DNA of 12,551 nucleotides from Isohypsibius dastychi (Eukaryota > Tardigrada > Eutardigrada > Parachela > Isohypsibiidae), in contig JAQIWT010001095.1 in the NCBI GenBank assembly GCA_034696485.1, positions 1-12,551 on the forward strand. The letters are read 5' to 3'. The position numbers were made by a program, and so were the translations under genes. Below, piece after piece: positions 6,724 through 12,551 of this stretch (its first letter is position 1; the number at the start of each line of letters is the position of its first letter). The notes under the pieces are model-generated. The model was given only the letters and a program-made list of their open reading frames with translations, made no database searches and had not been told where the DNA came from.

Positions 6724-9700
6724 ATGGGTTACAAAGCAGTTGCTCGTAGGCCGCCCGAGGAAGACAAAGCCAAAAAGGATGATACTCCGACATTACCCCC
6801 TGTTTCCTTCGGAACTCTGGTAACGAAACCGTGATTGTTTTCGAGATGGATCGACGATTTTGAAATGTTATTTACAGTTCAGATTCGCCACCTGGGTCGA
6901 CGTTGCTCTGATGGTCGTTGGCGGACTTTTCGCGTGTGTCACCGGTTTGGTGAGTTTTTTGTTGTCGTTTTTTTACGGACAGATATCCCGGATGAAAATG
7001 ATGGCTTTGACAGGCATGGCCGGCTATGAATCTCGTATTCGGTGAGTTTGAGTGGGATATCGCACTTCCGGCTGGAGGTTTTTGATGTCGAACCGAATTG
7101 TTGCAGGTGATATGACGGATTTATTCGCCCAAGGAACAACAACGAACACCAGCGCACAAATCATGCCGACACAAGGTAACTGGAAACTGCCAAGATCTTG
7201 AAAAACATTTTTGAAAATTTCATCACAATTTCGCTGAAGACATTTGCGCCAAAGTGGGGTTTTTTCGGCAGTGCTTTATTTATGATGTTTTTTTTCAGAG
7301 CAAATGAAAGAGCTGGAGTCGATTTTCGGTAATACTTGGATATATAAGCAGCAACCATAATACGGCTGATTCGAGTCTTTTGGTTCAAGGCCAGATTCTT
7401 GGTGGAGTGACGATGATTTTGGGGCGAGATGCACCAATTTTGCCGATCGGACCGACACCAGAACAAATTGCTGCAGCGATGGAAGCGAAAATCAATGATT
7501 ATACTCTGCAGTATGTTTATATCGGAATTGCCGCACTGGTGTCCAGTAGCATGCAGGTACTGCGGAATGATCAACATTTAGCATTTTGAAATCCAGGTTT
7601 TACCGCCGGAATATTTCAATGAATTAGGGATTATTTGAACCGATTTCTGAATTATTGAGACACCGTTTGTTATTTTATTCCTCAAGGAATATTTCTTCAG
7701 GTTGCATGCTGGGTGACTTCCTGTGAACGACAAATCCACAAAATGAGGTGATCATTTGAAGTATTTTAATGATGTTGTCGAAATAATCATCTGATCCGAG
7801 ATTTGTGTGTTATTTCAGGAAGGCGTTTCTTAGATCGATTTTACACCAGGAAATGGCTTGGTTCGATAGTCACGAGAGTGGTTCGCTGACATCACGGCTT
7901 TCAGAGTAAGTCGTATTTTTTAATTTTTTTCTGCATTTCCATTGAAACGGAATTCGCGAAATTGTTGAGAAATCTTTATTGACAAATTTTTCAGTTCAAA
8001 ATATTCCTTATTTTTCTAATTGGGATTCTTTTGTTTTTCTCTGAATATTGAAGATTGTTTAATATTTGAAGTTTTTCATATTTTGCATTTGTTTTTATTC
8101 CTGCTTTTATATTTGCAATTCTTCAGCGATATGGAGCGAGTGAAAGAAGGACTCGGTGACAAAATGTCATTTGCCATCCAAGCGTTCGCTCAGTTCGTCG
8201 GTGGTTTTGCTGGTGACTTTTATTTAATGTATTACTATTTTATTATCTTAATCTTGAATGTTGATTTTCAGTTGGGTTTTACAAAGGTTGGAATCTGACT
8301 TTGGTCATGCTATCCGTCGTTCCATTTCTCGCATTGGCCGGCGCGTTTATTGGCAAGGTCATTTCATACCGAACATATCACGCTGAATTGAGTTTCTGAA
8401 GAAATTTGCTTTTAATCGCAGGTAGTTTCGTCCGCGGCAACCAGAGAGCAAGAAAAATATGTTCGAGCAGGAGCTATTGCTGAGGAGGTTCTGAGCTGCA
8501 TTCGGACTGTGGTTGCATTTGGCGGACAGAAACGAGAAGTTAAAAAGTGAGAAGGACGTCAACTTGATTTTCCTGAAAAGAGATTTTCTTAACTTCACCG
8601 AGATTTTGTTAGGTATGACGACGAACTTGCGGAGAGCCAGAAACTTGGAATCAAAAAGGCTTTCTACACTGGTGGTGGCATGGCGCTCGTATTCATGCTT
8701 CTTTACGGGACTTACGCCCTTGCGTTTTGGTAAGTTCTTATACAGATAATAAACAAAAGCTGCATTGAAGGAAAATTTTAGTATCGTTCCAAAAATCCTT
8801 CAATTTTGTTATCGGGGCATTGCTAAAATTCGTGTAATCAGTGTCTATAACATGGTAATTTCAGGTATGGCTCGACACTTCTCCTTGCCGAAACATCGAC
8901 CATAGGTCAGGTGTTCACCGTGATCTTTTCCGTGGTCATGGGAGCTTTCGCACTCGGAATCGCAGCTCCCCACCTCGCAACCATCGCCACTGCAAGAGGA
9001 GCTGCTGCGACCATTTTTGAAGTCATCGACAGCGTAAGTCGATTTTGGTAACAAGATTTATCGTGTTGGAAAAGCCGCTTATTTGCAGGCGCCGAATATC
9101 GATGCTTATTCGACTTCCGGTTTGAAACCAGTAAAGTGCGAAGGACGAATTGAATTCCGTGATATCAAGTTCCGATATTCAACTCGACCGGATGTTCAAG
9201 TTCTGAAGGGAGTGAATGTTTCCGTTCGACCGAATACGACTGTTGCACTGGTTGGGAATAGTGGATGTGGCAAGTCGACACTTTTAGCTCTGCTACAGAG
9301 ACTGTATGACCCCGAAGAGGGAAATGTACGTGTCATCTAGTGTGAGCTCATTCTGATTGGCTGAGCTGAGCATGACTTGTTCAGGTGTTTTTGGATGGAA
9401 ACAACCTGAAGGATTTGAATGTCCACTGGCTGCGCTCGAACATTGGTGTCGTCAGCCAGATGCCCATTCTGTTTGGTTTGACAATTGGTAATGATCAGAG
9501 AATTCAATTTTATAGCAAACGGACCTCGATTCTCATAGGTCATGCTCAAAATCAAATTCCGGTTCATTGCTAGCTGTTTTCGAAACTTCATTCGACTCAT
9601 TTGGATTGGCCCATCTAGACCCTGTTTTATTTTCTCAGAGGAGAATATTGCTCTCGGACGTGATGTTACCAAAGCTCAAGTTGAGAACGCTGCCAAATCG

Positions 9701-12551
9701 GCGAATATCCACGATTTTATCGTCTCACAACCAAATGTGAGTAACCGTATTTTATTGATAGGTAGAAATAAAACAGCTTACAGTACAGTTACATGTACTT
9801 TCCAGGGCTATGGGACTATGGTCGGTGACCGAGGTGGTCAGTTATCAGGTGGTCAGCGTCAGCGAATCGCTATCGCTAGAGCACTTGTCACCAACCCCAA
9901 CATCCTTCTCCTCGATGAAGCAACTTCAGCTTTGGATGCCGAGTCTGAACATCAAGTGCAAATGGCCATCGATAAAGCAAGAGAGAACCGGGCTACCATT
10001 GCGATTGCTCATCGGTAAGATTCGGTCATTTTGATTGTGGTGAGCGAAAGCTGAGAGACTGACTCTAGTCATGAATATGCTACTCACTACTACTTTGTTC
10101 TAAACCGCCGGTCCGGTCGTCATCTGGTATCGGAGTTTTGAATTGACAAGCAGAGTGCCGGTGACTAGGACTGGTTGAAGAATGTGCCATGTCTCACAGG
10201 CACTGAAGAATATTATCAGTAACTATAATCTCATATCTTTTAACGGTTTTCAGTCTATCAACCATCCAGAATGCGTCCACCATTTACGTTCTGGACAAAG
10301 GCTTAGTCGCTGAAGAAGGAACTCATGAAGTGCTCCTAGAAAAGAAGGGCATTTATCACGAACTCGTCAGTCTCCAGCGTTTGAATCGTTCCGATGAAAA
10401 GTCACCGGAAGAGGGTCCGACGTTCAGAGCCACGAGCCAAGCAGATGAAGCCGGTGTGCATGCTCGCGTCCTCAAACGCAGCAAATCTGTCAAAACGGAG
10501 AAGGAACTGCAGAAAGACTCTTTGGAAGCCAAGCAGAAAGAACTTGCGGAAGAAAACGCAGAGGCCCCAACTTTCTTCCGAATGATGAAGGAGAACACTC
10601 CGGAATGGGCTTGGATTCTGGCAGGGACGGTTGGGAGTATTATTTTGGGAGTCGCCATGCCGGCATTTTCGCTTCTGTACAGCCAAATGTTCGAGGAGTT
10701 CAACCAGAGAGGGGAAGCGCTGAAACGAGCCGCCATTTTCTGGTCGTGTATGTTTGTTGTTCTTGGAGGTGAGATTTGATGGAATGGTTCGATTCAAAAG
10801 AGACAGTTTTAGAAAAAGTTGTTTATCAATTTGAAATCAATCTTTTTAATTATTATACATTAATCAGTTTGTAAAATTTGTTGACTGCTGTATTTTTGCA
10901 TATGAATGAAGTGATTGTGGTTCATAATTAACATATTGTTTATTTGTAGTTGGAAATGCGATCGGACACGTTCTGCAAACTGGAATGTTTGGATCTAGTG
11001 GAGATATTATGACACGGCGGTTAAGGTCACGAGGTAAGTGAATATATTGCTACTAGGTACTAACTTATTTCGCGTGGCACTTGAATATGTTATTGTTTTT
11101 GGTTGTAGCGTTCCAAAACCTTCTGCGCCAGGATATGGCTTATTACGATGAAGATCGACATGCAACCGGAAAACTGACAACTAGACTCGCAACTGATGCA
11201 CCGATGATCAAAGGGGTATGTTCTTAAGAAATATATAGAGTTGTATGTAAATGAAAAGATATGAACATTTCGAAGCAAAATATGTGCGAATAGTAATTGA
11301 TATCCACGTTATGTGAACTTGAATAAATAAAATTATTTGAGCTTTTGGGACCTCGTATATTTATGATGGTTTCAATGGGTTTTTTGCAGGCCACCGGAAT
11401 CCGTCTGGGAGTGATGATGAATTGTGCGGTCAGCGCAGTTGCCGCAGTTGTCATCTGCATGGTTTTTGGTTGGCAGCTGGGTCTTGCGATTATCGGGACT
11501 GCTCCGATATTGGTCCTCACCGGTACAATTCAGATGAAATTACATACCGGGGACAAGAAAAAGGACACCATTGAGGCTGAACGTGCCGGAAACGTATGCT
11601 GCGCTCATGTTTTCTAATACTGTGTCTCAGTACCGTTGTCAATTGTACCTTTTCTAGACCGCATCGGAAGCAATTGAAAACATCCAAACAGTCCAATCAC
11701 TGTCTCAAGAAACCTTCTTCTATGAGACTTATTGCAAATATCAAGAAACGCCGTACAAAATCAATCTCCGACGCGGAAAAGTCTACGCAATCGCCTTTGG
11801 ATTTTCCCAAGCGTTCATCTTTTTCTTGTATGCTGGGGCATTCCGGTTCGGATATTATCTTGTGGTAATCATTCCTTTATTTGGTAATTAATCTTATCTC
11901 AGATCAATCTGAAAATTTTCATTTTCAGTCGATCCATCAAATGGAGTTTTCCGATGTTTTCCGTGTGTTCTTTGGGATCGCTTTCGTTGCGATGACCTTT
12001 GGACAAATGACTTCGTTCCTACCTGACTACGCCAAAGCTCGCATTTCTGCTGGGCTGATACTGAAAATGATTAATCAAACGCCGAAAATTGATGTCTGCG
12101 ATCTATCGGGAGAAAAGCGGGCAAGTTGATTAATACAGATACATATGTATATCTAGTTCAAAGTGTTTTGAACCATATTTGCAGGATCTCGTTGGTTCGA
12201 TTGAATTCCGAAATGTTTGCTTTACATATCCATCTCGTCCGGATGTGCCGATTCTCAAAAACCTGAGCTTCCGTATCGAACCTGGAAAAACGTTGGCTAT
12301 TGTTGGAGCTAGTGGCTGCGGGAAGAGCACCATTGTTTCTTTGTTGGAACGGTTTTACGACGTCGAGAGTGGGGAAATTGTGCGCAGAAAACATATTCAG
12401 TCAAATGCTATAACTTCTAAATCTGTCTTTTCTTCCTACAGCTAATTGATGGAGTGGATATAAGAAGACTAAACCTGGAGCACTTCAGGTCAAAAGTGGC
12501 GATTGTTGCGCAAGAGCCGATTTTATTTAACAAAACCATCAAAGAGAACAT
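6724..12551 (+). CDS. P-glycoprotein, ABCB-type full transporter (3' partial)
   Basis: Twenty-five exons from ATG 6724 join in phase to about 1,146 codons of the roughly 1,280 usual; the window cuts NBD2. P-glycoproteins are plasma-membrane ATP-driven efflux pumps for hydrophobic drugs and toxins. TMD1 begins with a helix near residue 40 and an extended first extracellular loop with an N-T-S sequon at Asn79. NBD1 has A-loop FRYSTRP, Walker A GNSGCGKS (449-456), Q-loop VVSQMP (Gln497), signature LSGGQ (552-556), Walker B ILLLDE (572-577) and H-loop His608. A charged linker (about 650-712) contains [10 protein letters not shown]2 (exons 18-23) shows [18 protein letters not shown] and [12 protein letters not shown]2 has FTYPSRP, Walker A GASGCGKS (1086-1093) and VAQEPILF. 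The largest exon is 10254-10768; exons 3 (7014-7041) and 5 (7299-7328) are tiny. Exon 6 uses a weak CAAG acceptor at 7389, and the intron at 12121 is GC-AG. Nematodes carry many pgp paralogues; I cannot say which this is. Confidence 0.93.
12121..12184 (+). other. GC-AG intron in the P-glycoprotein gene
   Basis: Exon 23 ends in phase 0 with AAG CGG, and exon 24 must start at GAT 12185 to read [11 protein letters not shown]. No GT donor in phase leads there. The sequence after CGG is GCAAGT, the classical GC donor consensus, and the intron ends in TTTGCAG. The nearby GTTGAT at 12125 would shift the frame of NBD2. Confidence 0.75.

Noticed and set aside
7161-7577. 138-codon minus-strand open frame
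   Set aside because: It lies antisense to P-glycoprotein exons 4-6 and their introns. The plus strand matches the transporter, so this is a shadow.
1-12551. Search for CRISPR arrays, transposons, rRNA/tRNA genes or a novel multi-gene defence-type system
   Set aside because: By reading I found no regular repeats, terminal inverted repeats with a transposase, or RNA cloverleaf boxes. All strong coding signals belong to known eukaryotic families except the small gene at 5239.

Overview
The window looks like nuclear DNA from a nematode, probably a compact rhabditid-type genome; I cannot fix the genus. The evidence is AT-rich intergenic DNA, many short introns (about 50-80 nt) that mostly end in TTTCAG-type acceptors, and gene families typical of worms (NRF-6-like membrane acyltransferase, P-glycoprotein). 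All genes are split, so the models below were built by hand from splice sites, reading-phase continuity and remembered protein-family motifs. No database search was run.

Layout. (1) 38-1241, + strand: the last three exons of an NRF-6-like multi-pass acyltransferase whose 5' part lies outside the window. (2) 1644-2880, +: a complete five-exon NEDD8-specific protease of the SENP8/DEN1 type (ULP-3-like, 214 aa) with its catalytic residues intact. (3) 3189-4961, - strand: a complete eight-exon PP2C/PPM-2-like Ser/Thr phosphatase (326 aa) with a predicted N-myristoylation start and some unusual core substitutions. It converges on gene 2. (4) 5239-5743, possibly running on to 6081, +: a small, unrecognised coiled-coil gene that needs a one-base frame correction to read through. 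(5) About 6450-6723: a promoter and leader region with a cluster of palindromic and FOXO-like motifs. (6) 6724-12551, +: a P-glycoprotein (ABCB full transporter) gene with 25 recognisable exons. The window ends inside its second nucleotide-binding domain, after about 1,146 codons.

The genes do not form an obvious pathway. They are a membrane acyltransferase, a deneddylating protease, a signalling phosphatase, a small coiled-coil protein and a xenobiotic efflux pump. Genes 1 and 2 are in tandem about 400 bp apart, genes 2 and 3 converge, genes 3 and 4 diverge from a 277-bp interval, and genes 4 and 6 are in tandem. I see no mobile element, CRISPR array, rRNA or tRNA, and no clearly new multi-gene system. 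The points most worth a second look are the substituted metal-site Asp in the phosphatase, the frameshifted small gene, the GC-AG intron in the P-glycoprotein gene, and the promoter motif cluster.
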